Below are positions 42,745 through 51,901 of a DNA stretch of 64,000 nucleotides, in pieces (the first letter of the stretch is position 1; every line of letters starts with the position of its first letter). Both the position numbers and the translations under genes were made by a program. Origin of the DNA: CAYUYV01 sp964561475 (GTDB taxonomy: Bacteria > Pseudomonadota > Alphaproteobacteria > JAJFIK01); NCBI GenBank assembly GCA_964561475.1, contig CAZLPU010000011.1, forward strand, positions 15,424-79,423, read 5' to 3'. The notes beneath the pieces were generated by a model that worked only from the letters and a program-made list of their open reading frames with translations, was not told the origin of the DNA and searched no databases.

Positions 42745-45700
42745 TCAGAACACCAGGATGTCGTCATCCCAGTCGCTGAGCAGGGTGTTCTCCAGGGTCA
42801 GCACATCGTCACCGCCGAAGGAAATGACCACATCCGCCCCGGACTGGACCGCTGCCGCGCGGACTTCCGCTGCGGTGTCGAATGCCGTGCCCAATCCGGA
42901 CAAGGTCAGGATGTCAGACCCGGTGGAGAGGTCTTCGATCGTCACGGAGCCGTCACCGGCCCGGAAGATGAAGGTGTCCGCGCCACTGCCGCCGACGAGG
43001 TGATCGGTGCCTGTACCGCCGGAGAGCACATCATCGCCGGGACCGCCTTCCACACGGTCGTTCCCGGAGCCGCCTTCGACCAGATCGTTGCCCCGGCCGC
43101 CACGCAGTTGATCATTGCCGAGACCGCCGAACAGGGCATCGGCGCCATCGGAACCGGACAGAACGTCGTTACCTGACGCTCCGGAGAGCAGATCGTTTCC
43201 GGCGCCGCCGTCCAGGGTGTCATTCCCCTGGCTGCCGCCAAGGGCATCATTGCCCTGCCCGCCAAAGAGGATGGCGTTGATGGACGCGGCGGTCATGACG
43301 TCGTTTCCGTTGAACCCGGAGACGCTGCCATTGGTTGCAGCGGAGCTGGAGGTGCTCACCGTGTAGGTCAAGGTGAGCGTGCCGGAGGCGTCGCTCTGGA
43401 CAGGCACCGTGGCCTCAATTGCCAGGGGCAGGTCCGCAGGGAGGCTGGCCCTGTCGAGTTCCAGGGTAAAGCTGGTCGCGTCACCGCTGGTGGTGTCGCC
43501 CAGGGACGACCCGCTGGCCGTGAACCCATTCTGGGACGGGGCCGGCGCACCCACCACCGGTGCCGATCCATTCGTCGGAGACGGGATGGCCGCGGGCAGG
43601 GTCAAACTCACGCCGGTGGCCGCAGCAATATCGGTGCTCTCGGTCGGCGGTGCGGAGCGCGAACCGCCGGAGAACAGGATCAGCGGGAACACCGAACCCA
43701 GCGACGGTGAGGTGTTGCCCTGGCTGGGTGTGGCCGGTGCCGGCGCCGGAGTGCTCGGTGTCGGTGTCGTATTGCCGAAATTGAACGGCAGGGACGGGAT
43801 GCTCGGCACGGCCGGCGACGAGGGCTGGCTCGGGCTGGTCGGCTGCGTGGGACTGCTCGGCGACGTCGGTTGAGACGGCGTAATCGGTTGCAGCGGCGCG
43901 CTCGGGAACGCCGGCAAACCGGGAATGCCGCCGCCACCTTGACCCGGCGTATCGGGTTCGGGCTCCGGTTCAGCCGGGGTACTGGGATTGCCCGGTGTCA
44001 CAGGAACGCTCGGGAAACCGGGCTGGATCGGATTACCAAGATTGGGCAGGCCGGGAATGACCGGGGACTGGCCGCCGCCGCCGGATCCAGTGCCAGGCAC
44101 GGTTGGCAGTCCCGGAATCGTCGGCTCCGCAGGCTGCTGGGGTTCCGGTTCCGGTTCGGGTTCCGGCTCAGGCTCGGGTTCCGCGTCGGGATCCGGCTCG
44201 GGTTCGGGTTCCGGCTCGGGCTCAGGTTCCGGCTCCGGTTCGGGCAGGCTGTTGAGATTTTCCGGAATGGTGATCTCGAAGTCGGCGCTGGTGGTGTCAC
44301 CAAAGCCGGCGCCCGTGGCGTCCAGGCTCAAAGTGAAGGTTTCCGCCCCTTCAGTCCGTAAATTGTCCGTGACATCGATACGGATGACCTGTTCCCGGTC
44401 ACCGGGCTGGAAGGTGATTGATCCGCTCACATCGGTGTAGTCGACCCCAGCCGTGGCCGTGCCTTCAATGGTCTCATAGAGGATGATGACCTTGCTGTAG
44501 GCATCCTGGGACAGGCTCACGGTCACTTCCATGACCTTGGAGCCGTCGGGCTCTTCGACAAAAGACACGCTGTCGGCGGTCACCGGATTGATCTTGAAGC
44601 CGAAAACGACGGCGGTCATGCCCCGCTCGTTGTCGGCGCCGCTGGCGCCGGGCACGTCGAAGAAAACGGGTTCACTGTCCGGGGTTTGGTCGGCGATGCC
44701 GCTTTCAATCCCTTCGGCGGTGCCGAAGAAGCGGGGCGCGCCCACGCCCACGTCGCCGACGCCATCGCCATTGATGTCGCCGACACCCTTCACGGAGAAG
44801 CCGAGTTCCGTATCCCGATAGGTGGTGTCGATGTAGAAGCCGCGGGTCGAACCGTCGAAGCCGGATTGGGGAGAGACGTCGACCACACCGGTCCGTTTAC
44901 CGATGGAAGAACTGCCGTAGATGACCGAGACCCGGCCCGCTTCCAGAACATCGCCGCCCAGACGGTTCGGTTCGTTTTGACCGATGGCGAAGTCGTCAAT
45001 GCCGTCGCCGTTGAAGTCGCCGATCCCATCAACGGATTCACCATTGTTCTGGCTGTCGATCCCGGTGCCGGTGATACGGATGCCGACGGAGGAGTCCAGA
45101 TTACCCAGGTCAATGGTGGACGGCAGTCCGTCCGTGGACCCGAAGATAATGAAGCTGTCCGCAGGCAGAAAATCAGGAGAACCCGGCGCCACGAAACCGT
45201 TACTGCCGCCAGTCGCGATGAGCAGGTCTTCGATGCCGTCATTGTTGACATCGCCCGCATTGTTGACGGCCCAGCCTGCCTGGGCGCCGTCTTCGCCGTT
45301 GATCACGATGCCCGGGAAACCGAGGGGGCCGACCTGGGACAGATTGATCGTCGCGGTCTGAACGATGGGGCCGCCGAAAATCACATAGGTCTTGCCGGCA
45401 TTGTTGTTGCCGTCGGTATCCGCTGACCGGGCTCCGACCACCACATCGTCGATGCCGTCGCCGTTGAGATCCACATAGGTGACGGCGGAGCCCGCCGCAT
45501 CCTGGGGCGAGACACCCCGGATCCGCACGCCATTGGTGCCGACGACATCATCGGTGGTCAGATCACCCAGTTCAGAGCCTGCCTGGCCGAAGATGACGAA
45601 TGTATCGCCGGTCGAAAAGCCGCCGTCGCCCTTGGACCCGACCAGGAAATCGTCCACGCCGTCGCCGTTGAAGTCGCCCTGGTCGCCGGTGGAGCTGCCG

Positions 45701-46374
45701 AGCTGTTCGCCAAAGAAGAGGCTGATCGTGTCGGCAATGGTCACCCGATCGGCGGGTGTGCGGTCCACACCGTCAAGTTTGGTAATGCCCGGGCCGCCCG
45801 CGCCCAGGAACACATCGGCCTCGAATTCCGGGCCGCCGTAGACGATGTAGCTGGAGCCCTCGAATTTCGTGATGTTCGCCTGGTTTCCGACCACGACCGG
45901 CGCGAAAGGGTTGTTCGTTTCGAACAGAAACTGGTTCTCCGGCGCGGTCGGATCGAACCCTTCCTCCAGGTCGATGGTGACCGTATAGAAGCCTTCGTTC
46001 CGGGCGCCGATGGCCAGATCGTCGTAGCCGTCCTGGTTCAGGTCGCCGGCAAAGCCCGCGCTGATGCCGATCTGGGAGAAAACGGACGGACCCACAATGC
46101 GGAACCCGTTGGTGCCGTCGAGGGTGTTCAGATCAAAGATCGCGGGGAAGCCTTCCGTGCTCCCGAAGACGACGAACACCTCACCGGCCAGGTCGCCGAA
46201 TGGATCGATCTGGTCGTCGCCCCCTTCCGAGGTCACCAGATAATCGTCGATGCCGTCACCGTTCACGTCGCCGGCGGCGGAGATGTCGATGCCGTGCACA
46301 TCCCGCGCCTCGCGGCCGCGGCCAAAGGTCAGGACACCGTTGGTGCCGTCAATGGTCGTGATATCGAATGCCAT
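42745..46374 (-). CDS. Large FG-GAP / Calx-beta / RTX surface or secreted protein
   Basis: A 1209-residue protein without an N-terminal signal peptide. Residues 1-590 are about seven FG-GAP (integrin-like beta-propeller) repeats, such as DINGDGVGDVGVGAPRF, DFNGDGIDDFAIGQNEP and DLNGDGIDDVVVGARS, which bind calcium. A Calx-beta domain spans about 595-703 (GTATAGVDYTDVSGSITF, EGAETFTLSLDA). A Glu-Pro repeat covers about 708-743, and a Pro/Ser/Thr linker reaches about 950. RTX calcium nonapeptides lie at about 1018-1138 (GGAGNDLLSGASGNDVLSG). The C-terminus DWDDDILVF is the sort recognised by type I secretion. Likely a cell-surface adhesin or secreted protein exported by a type I system encoded elsewhere. 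Role inferred. Confidence 0.92.
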   Translation of the reverse strand: MAFDITTIDGTNGVLTFGRGREARDVHGIDISAAGDVNGDGIDDYLVTSEGGDDQIDPFGDLAGEVFVVFGSTEGFPAIFDLNTLDGTNGFRIVGPSVFSQIGISAGFAGDLNQDGYDDLAIGARNEGFYTVTIDLEEGFDPTAPENQFLFETNNPFAPVVVGNQANITKFEGSSYIVYGGPEFEADVFLGAGGPGITKLDGVDRTPADRVTIADTISLFFGEQLGSSTGDQGDFNGDGVDDFLVGSKGDGGFSTGDTFVIFGQAGSELGDLTTDDVVGTNGVRIRGVSPQDAAGSAVTYVDLNGDGIDDVVVGARSADTDGNNNAGKTYVIFGGPIVQTATINLSQVGPLGFPGIVINGEDGAQAGWAVNNAGDVNNDGIEDLLIATGGSNGFVAPGSPDFLPADSFIIFGSTDGLPSTIDLGNLDSSVGIRITGTGIDSQNNGESVDGIGDFNGDGIDDFAIGQNEPNRLGGDVLEAGRVSVIYGSSSIGKRTGVVDVSPQSGFDGSTRGFYIDTTYRDTELGFSVKGVGDINGDGVGDVGVGAPRFFGTAEGIESGIADQTPDSEPVFFDVPGASGADNERGMTAVVFGFKINPVTADSVSFVEEPDGSKVMEVTVSLSQDAYSKVIILYETIEGTATAGVDYTDVSGSITFQPGDREQVIRIDVTDNLRTEGAETFTLSLDATGAGFGDTTSADFEITIPENLNSLPEPEPEPEPEPEPEPEPDPDAEPEPEPEPEPEPEPQQPAEPTIPGLPTVPGTGSGGGGQSPVIPGLPNLGNPIQPGFPSVPVTPGNPSTPAEPEPEPDTPGQGGGGIPGLPAFPSAPLQPITPSQPTSPSSPTQPTSPSQPSSPAVPSIPSLPFNFGNTTPTPSTPAPAPATPSQGNTSPSLGSVFPLILFSGGSRSAPPTESTDIAAATGVSLTLPAAIPSPTNGSAPVVGAPAPSQNGFTASGSSLGDTTSGDATSFTLELDRASLPADLPLAIEATVPVQSDASGTLTLTYTVSTSSSAATNGSVSGFNGNDVMTAASINAILFGGQGNDALGGSQGNDTLDGGAGNDLLSGASGNDVLSGSDGADALFGGLGNDQLRGGRGNDLVEGGSGNDRVEGGPGDDVLSGGTGTDHLVGGSGADTFIFRAGDGSVTIEDLSTGSDILTLSGLGTAFDTAAEVRAAAVQSGADVVISFGGDDVLTLENTLLSDWDDDILVF
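44141..44247 (-). repeat. Six-base tandem repeat coding for Pro-Glu
   Basis: A run of CCGGAA/CCTGAG-like hexanucleotides (seen as GGTTCC/GGCTCG on the plus strand) encodes alternating Glu-Pro with a few Asp, about residues 708-743 of the RTX protein. It likely forms a stiff extended spacer between the Calx-beta domain and the Pro/Ser-rich region, and is a candidate for length variation. Confidence 0.8.
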
Positions 46375-47185
46375 GTTATCCCACCGTCGCCGGGGCGGGT
46401 TCTCTCAACCCGTGCCTACCCAAATTACCCACTTCGGGACCATGACCATACGCCACGGCCTCCCCCTTGTGAAGTTGTAATTATGGGTGGGTCCCGCCCT
46501 ATTTTTGCCTCACCGTGTTCCCGCATGCATTGTTTCCCCATCGGGGTTCAGTCCGATGCATTCGGCTCTAGAAGAGACCAGTGCTGTGGTGACTGGTTTC
46601 TTGAGTATCAAAGCCTGCTCAATATGAGGAAGCATCAACCCAAACTATTTCGACGGGCTTGGAGCGGCTTTTACTGAGTCCTTGCAGAATTTTGCTTTGT
46701 TCCGTTTCTGGACGGATCGTGCCAAGGCGGCCCGCAGACCGTTCCATTGAAACACGCCGCTCCGGCGCCGCCGCGCCGCCGTTTTCCCGCCTCCCGACGC
46801 GCCAAGGTCTTGGCGGGGCTTCGGTTCACGTCAGCCGGACCCCACTTCCTCACCCGCGCACCAGCGTCCTCAGATACAATTCGGCGCTGACACGGAGAGG
46901 TGGCTGCAAGTTCCGCACCACATCTGCGGCCCAGCTTCAGCCCAGCGCCGGCCCGTCCCAACACCCAGCCAACTCCCATACAGACCCCCTTGCTTCTTCA
47001 AGAAGAGCGGGGAGAATGCGGCAAGGGTGTGCGGCATCCAGCGGCCTCGTGCCATGAAACATATAGATTGAACGGGCTCATCCCGTAGTCTCTGGCCGCA
47101 CTCTTTGGGTGGGAAATACCGAAACGTGATCGTCGTGGCAGCTCGGCAAAGGCGGGGCACGGCTCGGGAAAAGGGAACGCCAAGC
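46375..47185. other. 811-bp gene-free region between divergent genes
   Basis: The region lies between the RTX gene (minus) and the dienoyl-CoA isomerase (plus). Several short frames exist but none has a ribosome-binding site or family resemblance. The only structure I noticed is the hairpin at 46572-46602. Both flanking promoters must be here. Base composition varies: GC-rich 46740-46960, less so 46440-46680. Confidence 0.45.
46572..46602. repeat. 11-bp inverted repeat in the 811-bp gap
   Basis: AAGAGACCAGT at 46572-46582 and ACTGGTTTCTT at 46592-46602 are inverted copies with one mismatch (a G-T pair in RNA) around a 9-nt loop. No T-run follows. It could be an operator about 200 bp upstream of the RTX gene start, or an RNA stem. 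Confidence 0.5.
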
Positions 47186-48025
47186 ATGGGCTACACAACT
47201 TTTGATCTGGATATCGCCGATGGGATCGCTCATCTGCGCCTGAACCGTCCGGACACCTTCAACAGCATGGTCCGTGCCTTCTGGAATGAGTTGCCCGAGG
47301 CGGTGACCGAAATTGACCGGGAAGCCAAGGCCCGGGTGATCGTGATTTCCTCAACGGGCAAGCATTTCTGTTCCGGAATGGATTTGGCGGTCTTCGCCGA
47401 TGGCGACACCACATCCAACCCGTCCGCTGATCAAGCGCGCCGGAACCACCAATTGCGAGATTGGGTGAAGGTTCTCCAGAATACGTTCAATTGTCTCGAC
47501 AATGCTCGCATGCCGGTTCTGGCCGCGATCCAGGGGGGCTGCATCGGCGGGGCCGTGGACATGATTTCCGCCTGCGACATGCGCTACGCGACGGCGGATG
47601 CGTTTTTCTGCGTGCAGGAAATCAATATCGGGATGACGGCGGATGTGGGCACCTTTCCGCGCCTGTGCCACCTGATCCCCCAGGGGTGGGTGCGTGAGCT
47701 GTGTTACACCGGGCGCCGGTTGTCCGCCGAAAAAGCCAAGGAAATCGGTCTGGTGAACGAGGTCTATCAGACCCATGCGGAACTGGTGGACGCGGTGCTG
47801 GAGCGGGCCCGGGAGATCGCTGCCCGCTCGCCCCTGGCCATTGCGGGAACCAAGGTGATGATCAATTACGCCCGGGACCACACCATCGCCGACGGTCTGG
47901 ATTACATCGCCACCTGGCAGTCAGGGATGTTCCGCGCCAGCGAAATGCAGGAAGCGTTCACCGCCCAGATGGAAAAGCGCCCGCCAGCGTATGACGACAT
48001 CCTGCCAATCCGTCAGAAAATGTAA
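47186..48025 (+). CDS. Delta3,5-delta2,4-dienoyl-CoA isomerase-like crotonase
   Basis: A 279-residue crotonase-fold protein. The three acidic residues of the mammalian ECH1 isomerase are reproduced with the same spacing: Asp125 in GGAVDMISACDMRY, Glu145 in CVQEINIG and Asp153 in MTADVGTFPRL (spacing 20 and 8, as with Asp176, Glu196 and Asp204 of rat ECH1). The enzyme shifts double bonds so that unsaturated fatty acids of odd-numbered double-bond position can enter beta-oxidation. AAAAGGGAACG sits before the ATG at 47186; an upstream GTG start at 47105 is not favoured. It is followed 9 bp later by a Coa1-like gene. Family firm, activity well supported by residues. Confidence 0.9.
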   Translation: MGYTTFDLDIADGIAHLRLNRPDTFNSMVRAFWNELPEAVTEIDREAKARVIVISSTGKHFCSGMDLAVFADGDTTSNPSADQARRNHQLRDWVKVLQNTFNCLDNARMPVLAAIQGGCIGGAVDMISACDMRYATADAFFCVQEINIGMTADVGTFPRLCHLIPQGWVRELCYTGRRLSAEKAKEIGLVNEVYQTHAELVDAVLERAREIAARSPLAIAGTKVMINYARDHTIADGLDYIATWQSGMFRASEMQEAFTAQMEKRPPAYDDILPIRQKM

Positions 48026-48034
48026 CGCACCCGG

Positions 48035-48493
48035 ATGAGCACGGAATCGACCAGAAGCTGGCTGAGCGAATTCAACCATCCGAAAGCCTGGATGGCGGCA
48101 CCCGCCGGCTGTCTGATGGGGTTCGGTGCCCTGCTTCTGGTCGGGGCCATTCTCGTCATGGCCCTGATGACCACGGTGCTGCCCGGATATCGCTCTACCG
48201 CATCCTACCAGGCCGTGTTCGACACGATAAATGCCCACCCCACCGCCGTGGGGCATCTGGGTACGCCGATCCGGGAAACCGGGCTGATCTCGGATGTTTC
48301 GAACCATGACGCAGGCGACGGGTTTCTACGCCGGCGTCTTGTCCTGCGGGTGGCGGGTCCCCTGGGGGAGGCGACGCTTTTCAGTGTCATTGTGGAGAGC
48401 GAGGAAGACGCCCGGCTTCACGTGTTGCGGCTGACTCTGACCGACGGCACGCGTGTGGTGATCCATGGGCGGAACACCGGCGCCACTCTGTAG
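48035..48493 (+). CDS. Coa1/Tim21-like membrane protein
   Basis: A 152-residue protein with one membrane helix near the N-terminus (about 20-48, GCLMGFGALLLVGAILVMALM) and a periplasmic domain. That domain has the Coa1-like layout: AVFDTINAHPTAVGHLGTPIRE, then RRLVLRVAGPLGEATLFSVIVES and LRLTLTDGTRVVIHG. Coa1 helps assemble cytochrome oxidase in mitochondria; bacterial relatives are uncharacterised. The call is by eye and moderate. It starts 9 bp after the isomerase stop and is convergent to the patatin gene, with no terminator seen. Confidence 0.6.
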   Translation: MSTESTRSWLSEFNHPKAWMAAPAGCLMGFGALLLVGAILVMALMTTVLPGYRSTASYQAVFDTINAHPTAVGHLGTPIRETGLISDVSNHDAGDGFLRRRLVLRVAGPLGEATLFSVIVESEEDARLHVLRLTLTDGTRVVIHGRNTGATL

Positions 48494-48523
48494 CGCCGTT
48501 CGCTCAGGCCACCGCCAACCCGT

Positions 48524-50374
48524 TCAGATCCGCCCGCCCGCCGGGACATCCGCCTGACCCATAAGCGTGCGCAGGGACTGGCCCTGGGTTTCCAGAACCT
48601 CGACCGTGTGCCGGTAGCCCGCCTCAATGGCGGTATCGAAGGACTGCCAGTCCGGCACACCGATGGAACCGAGGGGAGGGGCGAGCACCAGATCGGCCCG
48701 GGCTCTCGCCCGTTTCGACTGCATTTCACTGTTCACGGTCCCGGCGCGCATCAGCAGGCTGATAATGCTGGGTCCGGTCCACATCGTATCCCCCAGCACG
48801 CCCCAGTCGGACCCGGGCCAGTTGTCCGGGTGACTGGTGGAAAAGGCGTCATGGTCCTCGACATCGATCCCGATGACCGGTCCCCGGCCCGCTTCCTTGA
48901 GCAGGGAGACGGGGAAATTATTCATCACCGCGCCGTCCACCAGCACATGACCCCGGCGCACCACCGGCGTCAAAACACCGGGAATGGCGATACTGGCCCG
49001 CAAGGCCCGCCAGAGCAGGCCTTCCTTATGGATCATCTGGCGACCCTTGGTCAGATTGGCGGAAATGCACTGGAACGGCAGCCAAAGATCTTCAATCCGC
49101 ATGCTGCCGAAATTTTCCTCCAGAAGACGGCTCACTTTCCGGCCCCTGACAAAGGCAAACCGGGGAATGGTCACGTCACTCAAAGGGTTGGTTTCCACGA
49201 AACTGCGGCGCATGCGTTCGGTGAACTCGTCGAGAGTCCAGCCGGTGGCGATCCCCGCCGCCACGATGCCCCCCATGCTCGTCCCGCACAGGCTGTCGAT
49301 GGGGATGCCGGCCTCGTTCAGGGCCCGCATGCAGCCCAGATGAGCAAACCCCCGTGCTCCGCCCCCGGCCAGCACCAGTCCAACGGCCCGGCCGGTCATC
49401 TGGCGGGCGAGGCGGGCCATGGCTGCCTGGTCGCCCAGGCGCACATTGTGGTGATAGGACGGGTTGAACTGGCGCACCCATGGGGTCGATGAGGTCGGCC
49501 GCTCGGTTCCCGGAGGATAAAGCACCGCCAGTTCCGCCGTGCGGCGCGGTCCCTCGAGAAGCAGCTCCTCCATGGGCGTCGTATAGGGGCTGAGCCCGTT
49601 ATGGCGGGCCAGGAGCAGCACCCGGTCCGCCTGGCGCAGGCACTGGCGGCTCCACGGGTCCGGCTCGCCGTCGCTGAGATAGAACACATGATCGCAGCGG
49701 GTCTCCAGGGCATGAAGAGAGTCCGTATCGAGACCATCCTGGTCCCTTGTGACCACATGGGTGCGCAACCCCATCGACCGGACCGTCGCCGCGAGCATCT
49801 CTCCCAGGTCCCGGCACGGCACGCCGGGGGTGACCGGCACCAGGGCAATGGATTTGGGGACGTTCATGCGTTCGTCGATCAGGGAACTGCCGGTCTCCCT
49901 TTGATCCGATGGCAGAACGACGGTATCCCGCAAACGCCGGGCCAGGCTGCGGGCCAGATTGTCCATGATGACCGGGTGGCGGCTGGTCAGGGCCGCAAAT
50001 GCCGCCTGGGACACATTCAGCAGTTCGCTATCGCGCAGGGCGATGATGGTGGCAACCCGGGGCTCCCCCAGGAGCAGGGCCATTTCACCCACCGTGTGGC
50101 CCACGCCCACTTCGCCGATCAGAACGTCCTGCCCGGCCTCATCCTGATGATAAAGACCGAACCGTCCGGCGGTGATGATATAGAGACTGTCTCCCGCATC
50201 TCCCCTGCGCATGAGGGTCTGGCCGCCGGGCAGGCTGAACCATTCCATACCCTCGACGAGCGGGGCCAGGTCATCCGTGGCAACACCCTCGAAGAGGGCC
50301 AGCCTGGAGAGAATGTCCCGGATCCGCTCCGTAGACGGATCCATCACATTCTTGCGTGTCCACCAGAAGGCCAT
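48524..50374 (-). CDS. Cyclic nucleotide-binding patatin-like phospholipase (NTE family)
   Basis: A 616-residue protein. A cyclic nucleotide-binding domain spans about residues 20-140 (FSLPGGQTLMRRGDAGDSLYII). A central part is related to the NTE group. The patatin lipase domain covers about 330-510 with LVLAGGGARGFAHLG (oxyanion hole), CGTSMGGIVAAG (Ser of GTSMG) and LVDGAVMNNFPV (catalytic Asp). It probably hydrolyses phospholipids or lysophospholipids at the membrane face. The ATG at 50374 follows GGAGGGGG at good spacing; an ATG at 50404 would add ten residues. It lies in line with the thioesterase and dehalogenase genes upstream. Confidence 0.92.
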   Translation of the reverse strand: MAFWWTRKNVMDPSTERIRDILSRLALFEGVATDDLAPLVEGMEWFSLPGGQTLMRRGDAGDSLYIITAGRFGLYHQDEAGQDVLIGEVGVGHTVGEMALLLGEPRVATIIALRDSELLNVSQAAFAALTSRHPVIMDNLARSLARRLRDTVVLPSDQRETGSSLIDERMNVPKSIALVPVTPGVPCRDLGEMLAATVRSMGLRTHVVTRDQDGLDTDSLHALETRCDHVFYLSDGEPDPWSRQCLRQADRVLLLARHNGLSPYTTPMEELLLEGPRRTAELAVLYPPGTERPTSSTPWVRQFNPSYHHNVRLGDQAAMARLARQMTGRAVGLVLAGGGARGFAHLGCMRALNEAGIPIDSLCGTSMGGIVAAGIATGWTLDEFTERMRRSFVETNPLSDVTIPRFAFVRGRKVSRLLEENFGSMRIEDLWLPFQCISANLTKGRQMIHKEGLLWRALRASIAIPGVLTPVVRRGHVLVDGAVMNNFPVSLLKEAGRGPVIGIDVEDHDAFSTSHPDNWPGSDWGVLGDTMWTGPSIISLLMRAGTVNSEMQSKRARARADLVLAPPLGSIGVPDWQSFDTAIEAGYRHTVEVLETQGQSLRTLMGQADVPAGGRI

Positions 50375-50448
50375 GACAGCTTCCCCCTCCAGCACAGCAG
50401 TCATTCCGCTCCATCCGCCCGGGCGCGGACAAAGCCGTGTAAGCAAAT

Positions 50449-50916
50449 TCAGGGATCGGGGGCGGCTTCCACCGTTTTCCACAAGCCCGTCGCGGTCAGG
50501 GCAGGGCGGCGATTCGATCCGTCCGTGCCGAAGGTATCCAGGGTACAGTTCAGAAAGATGATCGAGCGGGTCCGCCGGGTCACCTCGCCATAGCCGTCAA
50601 CCACCCCGTCAAGGGGAGCAGAGGCCAGGAAATCGCAATTCACGGATATCCCCCGCAAGGCCTTGTCGGGCATGGCCGCCGCCGCACGCCGGGACAACAC
50701 CTCCTGGGCAAAGGTCATCAGCAGGCCCCCATGGGCGAAACCGTCCTGGTCGAGATGACCTCTACCGATCACCATACGGAACAGGTCCGACCCGTCCGGC
50801 GCCCCGCCTGCCTTGACGTATAGGGGGCCGATGGTGTGCACGAACCCTTCATCGCTCAGGGGCGCCGATCCATCCGGCGTCACGATCGAGTGCGGCGTAG
50901 GCGGGGACTGGGTCAT
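50449..50916 (-). CDS. Hotdog thioesterase (PaaI-like)
   Basis: A 155-residue hotdog protein. The motif DGFAHGGLLMTFAQEVLSRR has the HGG signature and a Glu in the following helix, as in PaaI/YbgC-type thioesterases. It begins 18 bp after the haloalkane dehalogenase stop and precedes the patatin gene, so the three probably form an operon. I use the ATG at 50916; a GTG at 50925 is in frame. AAGG eight bases upstream supports it. Substrate unknown. Confidence 0.85.
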   Translation of the reverse strand: MTQSPPTPHSIVTPDGSAPLSDEGFVHTIGPLYVKAGGAPDGSDLFRMVIGRGHLDQDGFAHGGLLMTFAQEVLSRRAAAAMPDKALRGISVNCDFLASAPLDGVVDGYGEVTRRTRSIIFLNCTLDTFGTDGSNRRPALTATGLWKTVEAAPDP

Positions 50917-50934
50917 GGCGGGCACCTTGCGCGG

Positions 50935-51834
50935 TTAAAGGCCGAACCGGTCCAGGGCGGCTTCGGCCACGGGACCGCCGTGTTCCTGAAGGAAATGGCC
51001 GCCCTCGGCCACGTCCATGGGCTCCGGACAGTTGCGGATGAAACTGCGCACCTCGCTCATCACCGGCGGTCCCAGCACCGGATCCAGCATGCCCACGGCC
51101 ATGAAACTGTCCCCCGCCCAGGCGGTGCTCAGGAAAGAGCGGGATTTGCGCGCCAGATCCACCCCTTCCATGTGAGGGGCAACCATGACCATTTCCGGAA
51201 ACCGCCTTACGCCCGCCTTGTAGCTCTGGTCCGGGTAAGGAGCAGCATAGGCGTTCTGTTCCTCCGTACTTAGAAGAGGGACGGCCCGGCCCATGAGACC
51301 GGCAATGTCCAAATCCGGATTGGCGGCGGAGTAGGCCTTCCAGTCGTCAAATCCCTTGCCCGGGCTGACGCCGATGGGCAGGGCGGTGTTCATGATCAAC
51401 AGCCGGCGGATCCGGTCAGGCAGGGTCATGGGCAGACTGAGGCCGAGCAGACCGCCCCAGTCCTGCACCACCAGGAGAATGTTACGCAGATCCAGGGCAC
51501 GGATGAACGCGAGAAGGGCATTGCGATGGAAGTTATAGCCGTATACGGACTCTTCCATGGGCTTGTCGGACCGGCCGAAGCCGAACAGGTCCGGCGCCAC
51601 CACCCGTACCCCCCGGCTTTCAAACACCGGGATCATCCGGCGGTACAGGAACGACCAGGTGGGCTGACCGTGAAGGCAAAGCGCGGTAACCTCCGCATCC
51701 CGGGGACCCGTGTCGATATAGGCCATGCGCATGGGTTCATAGCCCGGCAGTCCCTCCACATAGGCGGGCTCATAGGCAAAATCCGGTAAAGCGGCGAAGC
51801 GCTCATCGGGGGTGCGTAGAAACTGCTGGCTCAT
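50935..51834 (-). CDS. Haloalkane dehalogenase (DhlA/HLD-I type)
   Basis: A 299-residue alpha/beta-hydrolase with the HLD-I catalytic pentad. Asp125 is the nucleophile in VVQDWGGLLG. Trp126 and Trp165 (FDDWKAY) are halide-binding, like Trp125 and Trp175 of DhlA. Asp251 is in GMLDPVLG and His280 in EGGHFLQEH, with the Asp-His spacing of 29 that DhlA also shows (260/289). The oxyanion region CLHGQPTWSFLYR is typical. The enzyme should hydrolyse haloalkanes to alcohol and halide; the natural substrate is unknown, and many such genes in marine bacteria lack a known halogenated substrate. GGGAGCGGG precedes the ATG. Confidence 0.94.
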   Translation of the reverse strand: MSQQFLRTPDERFAALPDFAYEPAYVEGLPGYEPMRMAYIDTGPRDAEVTALCLHGQPTWSFLYRRMIPVFESRGVRVVAPDLFGFGRSDKPMEESVYGYNFHRNALLAFIRALDLRNILLVVQDWGGLLGLSLPMTLPDRIRRLLIMNTALPIGVSPGKGFDDWKAYSAANPDLDIAGLMGRAVPLLSTEEQNAYAAPYPDQSYKAGVRRFPEMVMVAPHMEGVDLARKSRSFLSTAWAGDSFMAVGMLDPVLGPPVMSEVRSFIRNCPEPMDVAEGGHFLQEHGGPVAEAALDRFGL

Positions 51835-51901
51835 GGACCCGCTCCCTGGACGGTGTCATGCCCTTCGGGTTTCTTACCTCTCGGGCGTTATGGTTCTGCT
51901 T

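Noticed and set aside
44141..44247. Possible CRISPR-like array
   Set aside because: Units are six bases and in frame with Glu-Pro codons, with no spacers. It is a coding microsatellite.
46659..47057. 132-codon frame between the RTX and isomerase genes
   Set aside because: No start signal; overlaps another frame on the opposite strand; composition is that of non-coding GC-rich sequence.
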